A stretch of 46,065 bases of DNA from Akkermansiaceae bacterium (GTDB lineage Bacteria > Verrucomicrobiota > Verrucomicrobiia > Verrucomicrobiales > Akkermansiaceae), in the NCBI GenBank assembly GCA_022424905.1, contig JAKMGP010000339.1:1-46065 (forward strand), read 5' to 3'. Positions 34,055 to 43,051 of this stretch are shown one piece after another. Within the stretch, counting starts at the first letter, position 1, and every line of letters begins with the position of its first letter. Position numbers and translations under genes: made by a program. The notes below the pieces were generated by a model. That model saw only the letters and a list, made by a program, of their open reading frames with translations, made no database searches and had not been told where the DNA came from.

Positions 34055-35389
34055 ATGCGCGTGACTCTTCTATTTCTCGTACTTCTCAGCATAAGCTCGT
34101 GGGCGGCCACAAAACCAAACATTGTCGTGATCGTGGCTGACGACCTCGGATATGGAGATCTTTCTTGTTATGGGGCTAAAGACCTCAAAAGCCCGTATCT
34201 AGATTCTCTCATGGCGAGCGGTCTGCGCTTCACCAATTTCTATGCCAATTGCCCAGTTTGCTCGCCTACCCGCGCCGCTCTTCTCTCGGGAAAATACCAA
34301 GAACGAGTTGGCGTTCCGGGAGTAATCCGCACCTACCCCGAAGACAACTGGGGATATCTTTCCCCTTCCGCCACTCTTTTACCGCAAGCACTTAAGACAG
34401 AGAGCTATCGAACCGCCGCGATTGGAAAATGGCACCTTGGACTCGATAACGAAGCCCACCCAAACACGCGTGGGTTTGATCACTTCCACGGCTTCCTCGG
34501 GGACATGATGGACGACTACTATAAGCACCGTCGTCACGGGCAACACTATATGCGCCTCAATCAAGAAAGCGTCGATCCCGAAGGACACGCTACCGACATA
34601 TTCACCGACTGGACGATCAACTACCTTGCCTCCGAAGCGAAAGAAAAAGCAGATGCACCATTCTTTCTCTATCTTGCTTATAATGCGCCTCATACCCCAA
34701 TCCAGCCCCCAAAAGAATGGTTGGAGAAAGTAAAAGCACGCGAAGAGGGGATTGATGAGAAACGAGCCAAACTTGTCGCGCTCATTGAACACATGGATGA
34801 CAGTATCGGCAAAGTTATCGCGGCCCTAAAACAAAACAAACAATGGGAGAACACCCTCCTCTTCTTTGTCTCTGACAACGGAGGACAACTCAACGTCGGG
34901 GGGGACTGCGGAAACCTACGTGGAGGAAAGCAAGATATGTATGAAGGCGGAATCCGAGTCCCCGCTTGCGCGGTCTGGCCCGGTGTAATTAAGCCTGCCA
35001 CTACCGACTTCACAGCCATCACAATGGATATTTTCTCGACTGCCATGGAAGCCGCTGGAGCAAAGAGCGAGGAAGACCTCGATGGGCAATCCTTTCTCCC
35101 ACTCCTTAAGACAGGGATGCAAGTAGCCAAGGAACGTGATCTTTTTTTTACGCGTCGTGAAGGAAACCTCCGTTATATGGGCGAAGTCTCATGGGCTATG
35201 AAGCGTGGGAAATGGAAATTGGTCAAAAACTCTCCGATGAGCGCTTGGGAATTGTTTGATCTCGAAAAAGATCCACTCGAAACCACCGATCTTGCCAAAC
35301 GCCAAGCTCCGGTTTTCCGAGACCTAGCCACAGCCATGCGCGGCCACATCCAGCGAGGAGGATCGACCCCCTGGCAAAAGCCGGAATAG
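34055..35389 (+). CDS. Type I sulfatase (alkaline-phosphatase superfamily)
   Basis: A 444-residue exported sulfatase. The start at the ATG at 34055 opens the signal peptide (MRVTLLFLVLLSISSWAA); the longer frame to 34001 is rejected. The metal site PNIVVIVADDLGYGDLSCYG begins the mature enzyme, and the formylglycine motif is CSPTR with Cys69 (in NCPVCSPTRAALLSGKYQ). Later motifs are IGKWHLG, NAPHTPIQPP, FFVSDNGG and the C-terminal DLEKDPLETTDLAK. The catalytic Cys needs a formylglycine-generating enzyme or anSME, neither of which is in the window. It probably removes sulfate from a polysaccharide, as many marine Verrucomicrobia do, but the substrate cannot be told. Confidence 0.95.
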   Translation: MRVTLLFLVLLSISSWAATKPNIVVIVADDLGYGDLSCYGAKDLKSPYLDSLMASGLRFTNFYANCPVCSPTRAALLSGKYQERVGVPGVIRTYPEDNWGYLSPSATLLPQALKTESYRTAAIGKWHLGLDNEAHPNTRGFDHFHGFLGDMMDDYYKHRRHGQHYMRLNQESVDPEGHATDIFTDWTINYLASEAKEKADAPFFLYLAYNAPHTPIQPPKEWLEKVKAREEGIDEKRAKLVALIEHMDDSIGKVIAALKQNKQWENTLLFFVSDNGGQLNVGGDCGNLRGGKQDMYEGGIRVPACAVWPGVIKPATTDFTAITMDIFSTAMEAAGAKSEEDLDGQSFLPLLKTGMQVAKERDLFFTRREGNLRYMGEVSWAMKRGKWKLVKNSPMSAWELFDLEKDPLETTDLAKRQAPVFRDLATAMRGHIQRGGSTPWQKPE

Positions 35390-35444
35390 ATTGTTATCCA
35401 AGATAGCTTCGATATCTCGGAAAGGCGTCAAGGCGAGTCAGATC

Positions 35445-35469
35445 CAAAAAACCACCCATTTCTGGGTGG
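35445..35469 (-). terminator. Terminator of the rpsF-ssb end of the operon
   Basis: CCACCCA (35452-35458) pairs with TGGGTGG (35463-35469) around a 4-base loop. On the minus strand six U residues follow. It lies 35 bases after the ssb stop. Seen from the plus strand there is no T run after it, so the sulfatase is not clearly terminated here. Confidence 0.82.
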
Positions 35470-35504
35470 CCTCTCAAATTAGTGTTTAACGAACCTTTCG
35501 GATC

Positions 35505-35987
35505 TTAAAACGGAATGTCATCGTCATCGTTGTCAAAGTTTTCCGCTGCAGCGGCTCCACCTTGATTAGACTGAGGCGGCGCCTGCTGTTGCTCTGAAGG
35601 AGGCGCCTGCTGACGAGGCGCTGAGCTGCCCCCTTGATTACCCCCACTGCCACCTTGGCCACCGATAAACTGCATATTCTCACCAACAACGCGCAAACGA
35701 GAACGCTTCTGGCCAGTTTGCTTATCATCCCACTGATCAAGCTGTAGGCGACCTTCAATGAAGACCGAGCGGCCTTTACTCAGGTATTGTCCAGCGAGCT
35801 CGGCCTGGCGCCCCCAGAGGGTGACATCGACGTAAGTGACTTCCTCAATTCGCTCTCCATTATCGCCAGTCCGGATCCGATTCACCGCCATACCGAGGTC
35901 ACAAACTGCGGTTCCCTTAGGAGTATAGCGAACTTCGAGATCCCGGGTGATATTCCCGAGCAGCATGACTTTGTTAACGTTGGCCAT
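35505..35987 (-). CDS. ssb: Single-stranded DNA-binding protein
   Basis: A 160-residue SSB that coats single-stranded DNA as a tetramer. The OB-fold covers about 1-108 (VNKVMLLGNITRDLEVRYTP, VDVTLWGRQAELAGQYLSKG, VFIEGRLQLDQWDD), followed by a Gly/Gln/Pro-rich linker and the acidic tip DDDDIPF that recruits partner proteins. It follows rpsF by 21 bases, the common rpsF-ssb order; rpsR is absent from this position. It is the last gene before a terminator. Confidence 0.97.
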   Translation of the reverse strand: MANVNKVMLLGNITRDLEVRYTPKGTAVCDLGMAVNRIRTGDNGERIEEVTYVDVTLWGRQAELAGQYLSKGRSVFIEGRLQLDQWDDKQTGQKRSRLRVVGENMQFIGGQGGSGGNQGGSSAPRQQAPPSEQQQAPPQSNQGGAAAAENFDNDDDDIPF

Positions 35988-36008
35988 AGGGATTGGAGAG
36001 CTTGAGGT

Positions 36009-36296
36009 TTAAGAAAGACGTTGGTAATGCTGAAGATGCACCGAATTATTGAGGCTGAGGCGCTCTTTGATTTTTCCGATCACATCACCTTCAGCTTCGA
36101 AAACGTAGTTCACATAGTGGCCTCCATCAAGCTTCCGTGCGTTATAGGCAAACTTTTTGCGGCCTAGTTGCTTGATCTCATCAAGCTTAGCCCCTTCTTC
36201 TTCGAGCTCTTTTGAGACATTGCTAACTAGATCATCAATGCTGGTCTCGGTCCCCTGGGCGTTCAGGACAATCAGGCCTTCGTACTTGCGATTCAT
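36009..36296 (-). CDS. rpsF: 30S ribosomal protein bS6
   Basis: A 95-residue small-subunit protein that partners bS18. The ATG at 36296 gives MNRKYEGLIVLNAQG, a canonical bS6 start; the frame is open to 36449 but that part lies inside pth. Motifs are KLDEIKQLGRKKFAY and GHYVNYVFEAEGDVI, typical for the family. The gene start overlaps the 3' end of pth by 62 bases in another frame, so its ribosome-binding region lies inside pth. ssb follows. Confidence 0.96.
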   Translation of the reverse strand: MNRKYEGLIVLNAQGTETSIDDLVSNVSKELEEEGAKLDEIKQLGRKKFAYNARKLDGGHYVNYVFEAEGDVIGKIKERLSLNNSVHLQHYQRLS

Positions 36297-36885
36297 CTTT
36301 TTCCGTTGGTTTTTTCGGTTTTTTGGGAATTCTGGTATTGAACTCATTAGCGGCCTTTTCAGACCCGCTGTGGATCGCAAGCTGAACAGCATCGGCGGCT
36401 CTTGCAAGCGTGTTTTCAACGAGTTCGCGTTCGCCGACCGCAAAGTCACCTAAGACGTGCCCCACAAGTTGCTCTCCAGTAGCTCCACTAATACCCAATT
36501 TTAGTCGGGAAAATTTATCAGTTGGGAGGTGGGCAAGGAGTGAGCGCACTCCGTTATGCCCGCCGTGCCCGCCACTCATACGAAAACGAAGATTACCAAG
36601 CGGCAGGGAAATATCATCGAAAACGACGAGGATCTCCTCCGGCTGCCAACGGAAAAATCGGGCCAGCGAGCCAATCGCGCGACCACTTTCGTTCATGTAA
36701 GTTAGAGGTTGGACCAGGAGGGTCTCGCCCACCTTGCAGGTCCGCGATTCCCACTTGTTTTCAAGCCGAAATTTCTGCCCATTCCGATCTGCGAGAGCAT
36801 CAAGAACCCGAAACCCGATATTGTGGCGGGTATTCAAGTATTTGCCACCCGGATTCCCGAGGCCAACAATGCATTTAAGGCTCAC
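36235..36885 (-). CDS. pth: Peptidyl-tRNA hydrolase
   Basis: A 216-residue enzyme that releases peptides from peptidyl-tRNA and so recycles tRNA. Motifs are CIVGLGNPGGKYLNTRHNIGF with catalytic His21, QPLTYMNESG, VFDDISLPLGNLRFRMSG, GGHGGHNGVRSL and FSRLKLGISG. The usual family length is about 190; here a basic, Lys/Pro-rich tail of about 30 residues (PKKPKKPTEKDE onward) extends the C-terminus and overlaps rpsF by 62 bases. It follows rplY by 94 bases, where a terminator hairpin is found. Confidence 0.95.
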   Translation of the reverse strand: MSLKCIVGLGNPGGKYLNTRHNIGFRVLDALADRNGQKFRLENKWESRTCKVGETLLVQPLTYMNESGRAIGSLARFFRWQPEEILVVFDDISLPLGNLRFRMSGGHGGHNGVRSLLAHLPTDKFSRLKLGISGATGEQLVGHVLGDFAVGERELVENTLARAADAVQLAIHSGSEKAANEFNTRIPKKPKKPTEKDESQVRRPDCPERPGDRDQH

Positions 36886-36920
36886 GACGGGGAGAGTAGT
36901 GAATGTCTAAACAACCGCCA

Positions 36921-36957
36921 AAGAAAAACGCCCGAGCCCTAAAGCACCGGACGTTTT
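36921..36957 (-). terminator. Terminator after rplY
   Basis: An 11-bp stem, 36925-36935 with 36947-36957, contains two G-U pairs and has an 11-base loop. On the minus strand the stem runs into a U-rich tract. It would separate rplY from pth and ssb, so pth-rpsF-ssb may have its own promoter. Confidence 0.75.
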
Positions 36958-36979
36958 AAAATGGTTGAGTAGATAGAAT

Positions 36980-37612
36980 TTACTCGGCTGCGGCCTCTTC
37001 AGCAGGAGCTTCGCCCGCTTCTTCTTCGGCCTCCTCATCAGCAGATTTGGTGACTCGGGACTCATTAACAATCGCGACGAGGACGTCAGCAGCGAGAGTC
37101 GGCTCAACACCCTCAGGGATATCAAGATCTCCGATCGTGATGGAGTCACCCACTTCAAGATGCTCGATGCTAGCATCGATTTTCTCAGGTAGATCCTTTG
37201 GAGAACAAGAGATATCAAGATCGCGAATAAGCTGCTCGACGATACCCCCAGCTTTCACACCTGCGGGCTCGCCGTGAACTTCCACAGGAATGGTCGCACT
37301 AATCTTCATCCCCTCGGTCACTGCCAAGAAATCAGCGTGAACCAAAGCACCGCTGAGCGCATTGTGCTGAGTGGATTGGAGGAAAGCAGTCTGAGATTGG
37401 CCACCATCGATCTCAAGATCCACAAGAATACTTTCCGAGGCACTCTGAGCCAGCATATCGGTAAGAGTCTTGGTGTTGACCTTAATGTTGATGTTTTCGG
37501 AGCCCTTTCCGTATACAACGGAGGGAATGTAGCCTTCACGGCGCATTTGCTTAAGGACACCAGATCCGGTGCGATTGCGGGTTTCAGCCTTGAGAGTTTG
37601 GGTCTTCGCCAT
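36980..37612 (-). CDS. rplY: 50S ribosomal protein bL25 (CTC form)
   Basis: A 210-residue large-subunit protein that binds 5S rRNA. The N-terminal L25 domain (about 1-92: LKAETRNRTGSGVLKQMRREG, IPSVVYGKG) is followed by the TL5/CTC beta domain (about 100-185: ISATIPVEVHGEPAGVKAGG, GIVEQLIRDLDISCSPKDLP) and an acidic Glu/Ala-rich tail. The longer CTC form is common outside the gamma-proteobacteria. It lies 50 bases after prs, the usual prs-rplY-pth order. Confidence 0.96.
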   Translation of the reverse strand: MAKTQTLKAETRNRTGSGVLKQMRREGYIPSVVYGKGSENINIKVNTKTLTDMLAQSASESILVDLEIDGGQSQTAFLQSTQHNALSGALVHADFLAVTEGMKISATIPVEVHGEPAGVKAGGIVEQLIRDLDISCSPKDLPEKIDASIEHLEVGDSITIGDLDIPEGVEPTLAADVLVAIVNESRVTKSADEEAEEEAGEAPAEEAAAE

Positions 37613-37662
37613 GGTTTGAATGGTTTGATTTTTCAGCGGTTGATGCCGCGCGGGGCGGTTGG

Positions 37663-38625
37663 TTACACGGAGGGTGCGTCAATGTCAAAGAGAGAAGTGA
37701 CCGATTTTCCATTATGAATGCGCTGAATGGCCTCGCTGAAAAGATCGGCAATAGAAACAGGAGTCACTTTTCCCTGCTTAGTGACCGGTGTGGAATCGGT
37801 GGTGATCACCTCCTCAATAGCTGATTCCTCGATACGCTGGTGTCCAAGCTCACCGATAACAGCATGAGTCACCGCAGCAAAAATCCGTTTTGCACCCTGT
37901 GCTTTCAAGATATCAGCAGCAGCACAGAGCGTCCCGGCAGTCTCAGTCATGTCATCGACGAGAACAACATCTCGCCCTTCGACGTCTCCAATGACCTGCA
38001 TGGCTTCGACCTCAGTGGCGGAAACACGGTGTTTTGCCACGATTGCGAGCCTTGCGCCGAGGGCATCAGAGTAAGCTCGGGCCATCTTTACCCCACCGAC
38101 ATCAGGCGAAACCACCGTGAGGTTTTCACAATTATCACCAAATCGCGCACGAAGTTCGCGAATAACGATCGGCTTTCCGTATAGATGATCGACCGGGATA
38201 TTGAAAAACCCCTGAATCTGGGCAGCGTGGAGATCAAGGGTGACGACACGGTCGACCCCAGCAGCCGAAAGAAGATCGGCCACTAACTTAGCAGTAATGG
38301 GCACGCGGGGCTGGTCTTTGCGATCTTGACGAGCATATCCGAAGAAAGGGATCACTGCGTTAATACGACCAGCACTAGCCCGCTTCGCGGCGTCCACCAT
38401 AATCATGAGCTCCATGAGGTTATGATTGGTGGGCGGACAAGTCGGCTGGATAATGTAGACGTCTTCTCCGCGGATGTTTTCGTTAATCTTTACGAAGGTC
38501 TCACCATCCGGGAATGCAGTGACACTCACGTCGGCGAGAGGGCAGTCGAGACAAGTTGCGATGTCGGCAGCGAGTGCATGGTGAGCTGTACCAGAGAAGA
38601 GTTTCATACCGAAATTAGAGGTCAT
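37663..38625 (-). CDS. prs: Ribose-phosphate pyrophosphokinase
   Basis: Makes PRPP from ribose 5-phosphate and ATP for nucleotide, His and Trp synthesis. The protein has 320 residues from the ATG at 38625, or 314 from the ATG at 38607 (MKLFSGTAHHALA), which is closer to usual family starts. Motifs are FPDGETFVKINENIRGEDVYI, PFFGYARQDRKDQP, the regulatory flexible loop, LDLHAAQIQGFFNIPVDHL, VSPDVGGVKMARAY and the PRPP-binding VVLVDDMTETAGTLC. It is the first gene of the prs-rplY-pth-rpsF-ssb group, 12 bases after the O-antigen ligase stop in the same strand order. Confidence 0.96.
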   Translation of the reverse strand: MTSNFGMKLFSGTAHHALAADIATCLDCPLADVSVTAFPDGETFVKINENIRGEDVYIIQPTCPPTNHNLMELMIMVDAAKRASAGRINAVIPFFGYARQDRKDQPRVPITAKLVADLLSAAGVDRVVTLDLHAAQIQGFFNIPVDHLYGKPIVIRELRARFGDNCENLTVVSPDVGGVKMARAYSDALGARLAIVAKHRVSATEVEAMQVIGDVEGRDVVLVDDMTETAGTLCAAADILKAQGAKRIFAAVTHAVIGELGHQRIEESAIEEVITTDSTPVTKQGKVTPVSIADLFSEAIQRIHNGKSVTSLFDIDAPSV

Positions 38626-38637
38626 CTGTGAAAAGAT

Positions 38638-40854
38638 TTAACGGGTCGTCGAATCGGAATCAAGGACCGCTTCCTGCTCGATGGCATTCCAGATCTGTTC
38701 CTCGGACAGTTTGAGAGGCTGATATTGCCCAGCTTCAAGAGTTTCTACGCTGAATTTGAGCTGCTTCGCTTCCTTTTCCCAGCGTGGATCTTTTCCTTTT
38801 ACAAGCTTCTCCGAAAGCTGATATCGAGTTTGAGCCTCCAACAGTAAAGCTAGAGCCAGTTCGGGATTACGGGGTTTTGCATTAATCCAAATGTCATTCC
38901 CTCGCTGGAAAATCGCCCTACCTTCAAAATAATTAAGCCAGGCTTGGATGATCCCCCGGATCTCTTTCTCTTCATCTAACTCCCGTCTAGGCTCTAAGAT
39001 TTTCCGCCGTTTCAGAATACGTGATTTTGCTTCACGCAGCAGGTTCAGGGCGCTGGCATCGTTATCGGATTTTAAGGCCTGCAAAAACGAACTTCTCGCA
39101 GCGTGAAAATAAGGACGTAATTTGATTTCTCTAGCCCAGATCAACTTCATCGCTTTCTGATGGCCTTCCTCCGCTGCTGCGTGATTGCCAAGAGCATCTT
39201 CAACTCTCGGAAGGCCAGCCAAAGCCGCAGAAAAATTTGGATTAAGTTCCAGTGCACGCTCAAAGGCCGCTTTCGCCCGAAGGTTAAATTTCTCAGCAAC
39301 GGCAGGATCTTTTCTCTGCAGCGCGTCATTGGCTTCCGACATCGCACGCCGGCCAACAATCTCAAACGACTTCGGATCCCACGACCGATCTCCAGCTTCT
39401 TCCAATATTTCGAGTCCCATTAAAACCTCGTTCGCTGATTCTGCCGCCGTGAGTTGTCCAACGGCCTCCTTGGAAAGCATATATCCTTTAAAGAAACTTA
39501 CTCCAAGGAATACCAGGGCGGCTGCAACCCCCAATCCTCCAATCCCAATCACGAGTTCGGTGAACCGAAAGATTGGCCGGCGTTTGGACTTCTCTTTGCA
39601 TCGACTTGCAAGAATTGCGAGTTGGAAGGCGCAAAGAACCACGCAGGCCGGAAAGTGAAAGATAAAGCTAAAGTAGGACTGGCAAAGCATCGCCACCAAC
39701 CCGCCAGCAGCTCCCAGCTGCCAAATAGAAAGTCCGGCATCACGGTCATCCTCGCTCAACAGATTGATGACTCCAACAATCCCGTGAATAAACAATAGAA
39801 TGAGAATGAGGGCAAAGCCCACAAGGCCGTAATCGGAGAGGAGTTGAACAAATTCATTATGGGCAAATTCCGGATCTCCCATCCACAGCTCGAGAGTATC
39901 CGGATCCCATTTTTCGAGCGCGCGGTATGAAAAGGCACGTGCGCCTCCACCTACCACCGGAGAATCAAGAAAGATTTCAAATCCCATTTGCTGGAATGCT
40001 ACTCGCCCACCATCCCTGACCTTAGCTTCGACTTTCCGCCCGGTAGCCTCCTCATACTTCTCCACACGATTCTCGGTAATTCTTTGAACCATCCAAACCG
40101 AGCTCACAATCCCTCCAATTCCTAGCGCAACAACCGCAATAAACACAATCCCCAAGAACTTACTGCGCCGTTGCTTTAAGAACAAAATCAGTAGAACCAT
40201 CCACAACGAACCGCCCACCACAAACGAAAGCCATCCCCCCCGTGATTGACTCATCACAAGACAAACGATCAAGCCTACGCTCAGCAGAGCACAGGCCCAG
40301 CGAGCTGCGGCATTCCTCCCAAAAAAAACATAGGAGAGGAAAAAGAAAACAGTTCCATTTAAGAAGGAAGCAAAAGCGTTATAATGGGCGAACAGCCCCA
40401 TGGCATGACCTTCATCGGCACCTCCTGATTGCCAAAAGTAAAAGGAGTTCTCCGAAGCTGATTGAGAAATTGCGAGGCCCACATTTGCTATCCCTACGAT
40501 TGCTAAAAGGATGATCCAGAGGCCTCTTGCGCCCTTCCCAGTTGAGCTAACCGAGAGATAAACTGCAATTGCCGACAAAACGAGAGCAACGTCGTGAATA
40601 GCCAAACCCTCCGGCCCCCCCATGAGGGCCCGCCCCACGAAATATCCTGCCCCTAAAAGCGAAAAAATAGTGAGCGAGGGACGACTGCCCTGTGGTGGGC
40701 TGAGGATTCTCAAAATTGAGACAACGCACAATGTGACTCCTAAACCGGCCAGTCCGACCCCGATGCGACTCGTAATTAAATCAATTCCAGTGGCGGCAAT
40801 AATGGCAAAAAATACGGCGCACAACCCGAGGGCCAGATTAGATAATTTATTCAT
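38638..40854 (-). CDS. O-antigen ligase/polymerase family protein with C-terminal TPR region
   Basis: A 738-residue inner-membrane protein. Residues 1-450 have about twelve hydrophobic helices with a long periplasmic loop, the Wzy/WaaL (O-antigen ligase) layout; the loop motif VGGGARAFSYR and the following WMGDPEFAHNEFVQLLSDYG are the family signature (H-N-E-x-x-x with Asp). Residues about 475-700 are soluble, helical and TPR-like (FERALELNPNFSAALAGLPR, NHAAAEEGHQKAMKL). This adds a periplasmic protein-binding region to a polymerase or ligase. The start overlaps the sugar transferase stop by four bases (ATGA), so the pair is coupled. It probably polymerises the exopolysaccharide repeat, but ligase activity is an alternative. 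Confidence 0.9.
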   Translation of the reverse strand: MNKLSNLALGLCAVFFAIIAATGIDLITSRIGVGLAGLGVTLCVVSILRILSPPQGSRPSLTIFSLLGAGYFVGRALMGGPEGLAIHDVALVLSAIAVYLSVSSTGKGARGLWIILLAIVGIANVGLAISQSASENSFYFWQSGGADEGHAMGLFAHYNAFASFLNGTVFFFLSYVFFGRNAAARWACALLSVGLIVCLVMSQSRGGWLSFVVGGSLWMVLLILFLKQRRSKFLGIVFIAVVALGIGGIVSSVWMVQRITENRVEKYEEATGRKVEAKVRDGGRVAFQQMGFEIFLDSPVVGGGARAFSYRALEKWDPDTLELWMGDPEFAHNEFVQLLSDYGLVGFALILILLFIHGIVGVINLLSEDDRDAGLSIWQLGAAGGLVAMLCQSYFSFIFHFPACVVLCAFQLAILASRCKEKSKRRPIFRFTELVIGIGGLGVAAALVFLGVSFFKGYMLSKEAVGQLTAAESANEVLMGLEILEEAGDRSWDPKSFEIVGRRAMSEANDALQRKDPAVAEKFNLRAKAAFERALELNPNFSAALAGLPRVEDALGNHAAAEEGHQKAMKLIWAREIKLRPYFHAARSSFLQALKSDNDASALNLLREAKSRILKRRKILEPRRELDEEKEIRGIIQAWLNYFEGRAIFQRGNDIWINAKPRNPELALALLLEAQTRYQLSEKLVKGKDPRWEKEAKQLKFSVETLEAGQYQPLKLSEEQIWNAIEQEAVLDSDSTTR

Positions 40855-42260
40855 TTTGCTCCTTTGCTAAACAGGACCGCAGGAACGGTCTTAATCAAAA
40901 TTAGGAAATCCTCCCACAAAGACCACCGATCGATATACGCAACATCAAGTTTCACCCACTCTTCAAAGTCAGTGATATCACTTCGTCCGCTGATTTGCCA
41001 GAGGCAGGTCACACCCGGCTTCATGCTCAAGCGCCGACGATGCGATGATTGTTTGATAGCCTCAATCTCGTGAAGGGGCAGCGGACGTGGGCCAACCAGA
41101 CTCATCTCTCCTTTCAGCACATTTATCATTTGGGGCAACTCATCGATGCTATATTTGCGCAAGAACCTCCCAAAAGGAAAGATCCTTGGGTCGGAAGCTA
41201 ACTTGAAAGCCGGGCCATCCATCTCGTTTCCGTGGTCCTCCTTTATCTTTCCCAACATTTTGTCCGCGTCGGGAACCATCGTCCGGAACTTGTAAATCAG
41301 AAAAGATTTCCCATAGAGCCCAGCTCGCTTTTGAGTAAAAATCACCGGAGATCCTGGACTAGCCAACTTGATTCCCACCATTGCCAGAAGCCAAAGCGGA
41401 AAGGTTAACATGACAACCAAGAACGCGCCTACCATATCAACAAGCTTCTTGGCAAAAAGTTGCCACGATAATTCAGGAGTAGAACGGAAAACCAGCATTG
41501 GCTGACCACCCACTGCATCGAAGCTGGGTCGGGCAACTTGGGCTCTCAAGAAGCTCGCCCCAATCCAAGCCTCCACCCCCTGCAACTCACAGGTCTCAAC
41601 AGCCTGTGCGACACGGGCAAATTCGGTATGCCCGGTCAGAAAAACGACACGCTGAATCGATTCGGTTTTAATCAGCTCGTCCAACTCCTCGATCGCTTTA
41701 GTTTCGAGATCGAAGTGCGCCACAATCTTCCAAGTGTCCACAATCTCAGACTCAAGATCCTCAAGAAATAAACCTGTTTCTCTTGGCGCCCCAGCCAGGA
41801 CAACTCGCTCAAGATAGCCTTCCGAAGCTGCTCTCGACCTTAAGAACTTCGTAACTAAACGACTACGAACCCATAAAAAGATCGAGCTGAAAAGAAGACC
41901 AGAGCCAAGAACCAGTCGCTTCGTCTCGGAATATTTTCCAAAAACCGCGATCAGCGTGATGATTAAAACCACGACCAACATCGCCCTTAAAAGAATGCTG
42001 CTACTTTGGAATCTATGCCTTGAGAGCAATCGATCATAAAATCCAAAACGCTCGAGCACCAGGGGTGTCAGAGGCACCACGATGAAAATGATCCAGACCG
42101 TTCCTTTAAAACCATCGTCTCCAATTGAAGGCATTCCAAGAAATTGTCTGATCGGTCCATGAACGAAGGAAGCGATCACAAATCCCAGCCAGATCAAAAA
42201 GGCATCGCAAATCTGAAGAGCCTGAATCGAAAAATGCTGCGTTCTCCCCCTTATCTTCAT
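40851..42260 (-). CDS. Polyprenyl-phosphate sugar-1-phosphate transferase (initiating)
   Basis: A 469-residue membrane enzyme that adds the first sugar phosphate to undecaprenyl phosphate, beginning exopolysaccharide synthesis. The N-terminal part (about 10-130) has four hydrophobic helices and a CoA-binding-like domain follows (about 135-250). The C-terminal catalytic bacterial sugar transferase domain (about 275-469) has KRAGLYGKSFLIYKFRTMV, IDELPQMINVLKGEMSLVGP, RPLPLHEIEA and GVTCLWQISGRSDITDFEEW. Whether it uses glucose or galactose is not readable. It overlaps both neighbours by four bases (epsI-like upstream, O-antigen ligase downstream). Confidence 0.95.
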   Translation of the reverse strand: MKIRGRTQHFSIQALQICDAFLIWLGFVIASFVHGPIRQFLGMPSIGDDGFKGTVWIIFIVVPLTPLVLERFGFYDRLLSRHRFQSSSILLRAMLVVVLIITLIAVFGKYSETKRLVLGSGLLFSSIFLWVRSRLVTKFLRSRAASEGYLERVVLAGAPRETGLFLEDLESEIVDTWKIVAHFDLETKAIEELDELIKTESIQRVVFLTGHTEFARVAQAVETCELQGVEAWIGASFLRAQVARPSFDAVGGQPMLVFRSTPELSWQLFAKKLVDMVGAFLVVMLTFPLWLLAMVGIKLASPGSPVIFTQKRAGLYGKSFLIYKFRTMVPDADKMLGKIKEDHGNEMDGPAFKLASDPRIFPFGRFLRKYSIDELPQMINVLKGEMSLVGPRPLPLHEIEAIKQSSHRRRLSMKPGVTCLWQISGRSDITDFEEWVKLDVAYIDRWSLWEDFLILIKTVPAVLFSKGAK

Positions 42261-43051
42261 GACCCGATATTTTTCCCGTTGGCCAGCGACTCATCATATC
42301 CCTCGCCCGGCTCAGAAACTACGATTGGAAGCAGCATCTTAAGGAAGGACTGGATGTGGGCTTCCGTTTGCTTTTCATCAAGCCCGGCTCCCGATTCAAA
42401 ACGTAAACCCTGATCGCGATGCTTCTGAGTCACCAAAGAGGAAAATGTGGCATAAGCCCATCGCTGGTCATGGCCCTTAAAAAGCCGGTCTTTGATATCC
42501 TGCGCAGTGCGCTCGTAGTGGCCCGAAACAATCGATTCATGACCGAAGAAAGTATAATAAAAAACTCGCCAGATGTAGGCCTTCTCTCCAGTTGGAAGAA
42601 CAATGTCCTCAAAGTCACCTTCTTCATTTTTTCGAAACAGCACGCGCCGGCACAAGATTTGCTTAACCGGCAAAACCTCATTCCCTGGAAGAAGCCCCTT
42701 CCACTCATGACGTTTTTGCGTCATGAATTCCCAGCCTTGGGCATCGAGACATACTTCCGGTTGGTGGATGCTTTGGCTGAGATTTCTTCCAGAAAAAACA
42801 ATGGAAGTCTGGACTGAGGGTAATTGCCCCGCCTGATCCTCATACCGCATCCGTTCGAATTCTGTATCTTTAGCAAGCTTCTCTTTTTCGGCGGCACCTG
42901 GTTCTTCGGGCTTGCCGGCCCAACTTCCGACCGTCTCAGGAAGACTTTTGGCAAGACGAGAGGGCTTCATTCCCGGGCTCTCTGGGAACGCCAACACGAT
43001 TCCGGCAAATACCGCCACAATCAAACTCAGAATCACCAAGCGCCTCTTCAT
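42257..43051 (-). CDS. epsI: EpsI-family exosortase-associated protein
   Basis: A 264-residue protein with an N-terminal membrane anchor or signal (about 5-22) and an EpsI domain. The family signature is seen as QSIHQPEVCLDAQGWEF (Cys101), preceded by VFSGRNLS and followed by a strand region with AYIWRVFYYTFFGHESIVSGH. EpsI proteins are found next to or fused to exosortases in PEP-CTERM/exopolysaccharide clusters; they are required for exopolysaccharide export in Methylobacillus, but the activity is unknown. It overlaps the exosortase stop by four bases and the sugar transferase start by four bases, so all are one coupled operon. Confidence 0.9.
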   Translation of the reverse strand: MKRRLVILSLIVAVFAGIVLAFPESPGMKPSRLAKSLPETVGSWAGKPEEPGAAEKEKLAKDTEFERMRYEDQAGQLPSVQTSIVFSGRNLSQSIHQPEVCLDAQGWEFMTQKRHEWKGLLPGNEVLPVKQILCRRVLFRKNEEGDFEDIVLPTGEKAYIWRVFYYTFFGHESIVSGHYERTAQDIKDRLFKGHDQRWAYATFSSLVTQKHRDQGLRFESGAGLDEKQTEAHIQSFLKMLLPIVVSEPGEGYDESLANGKNIGS

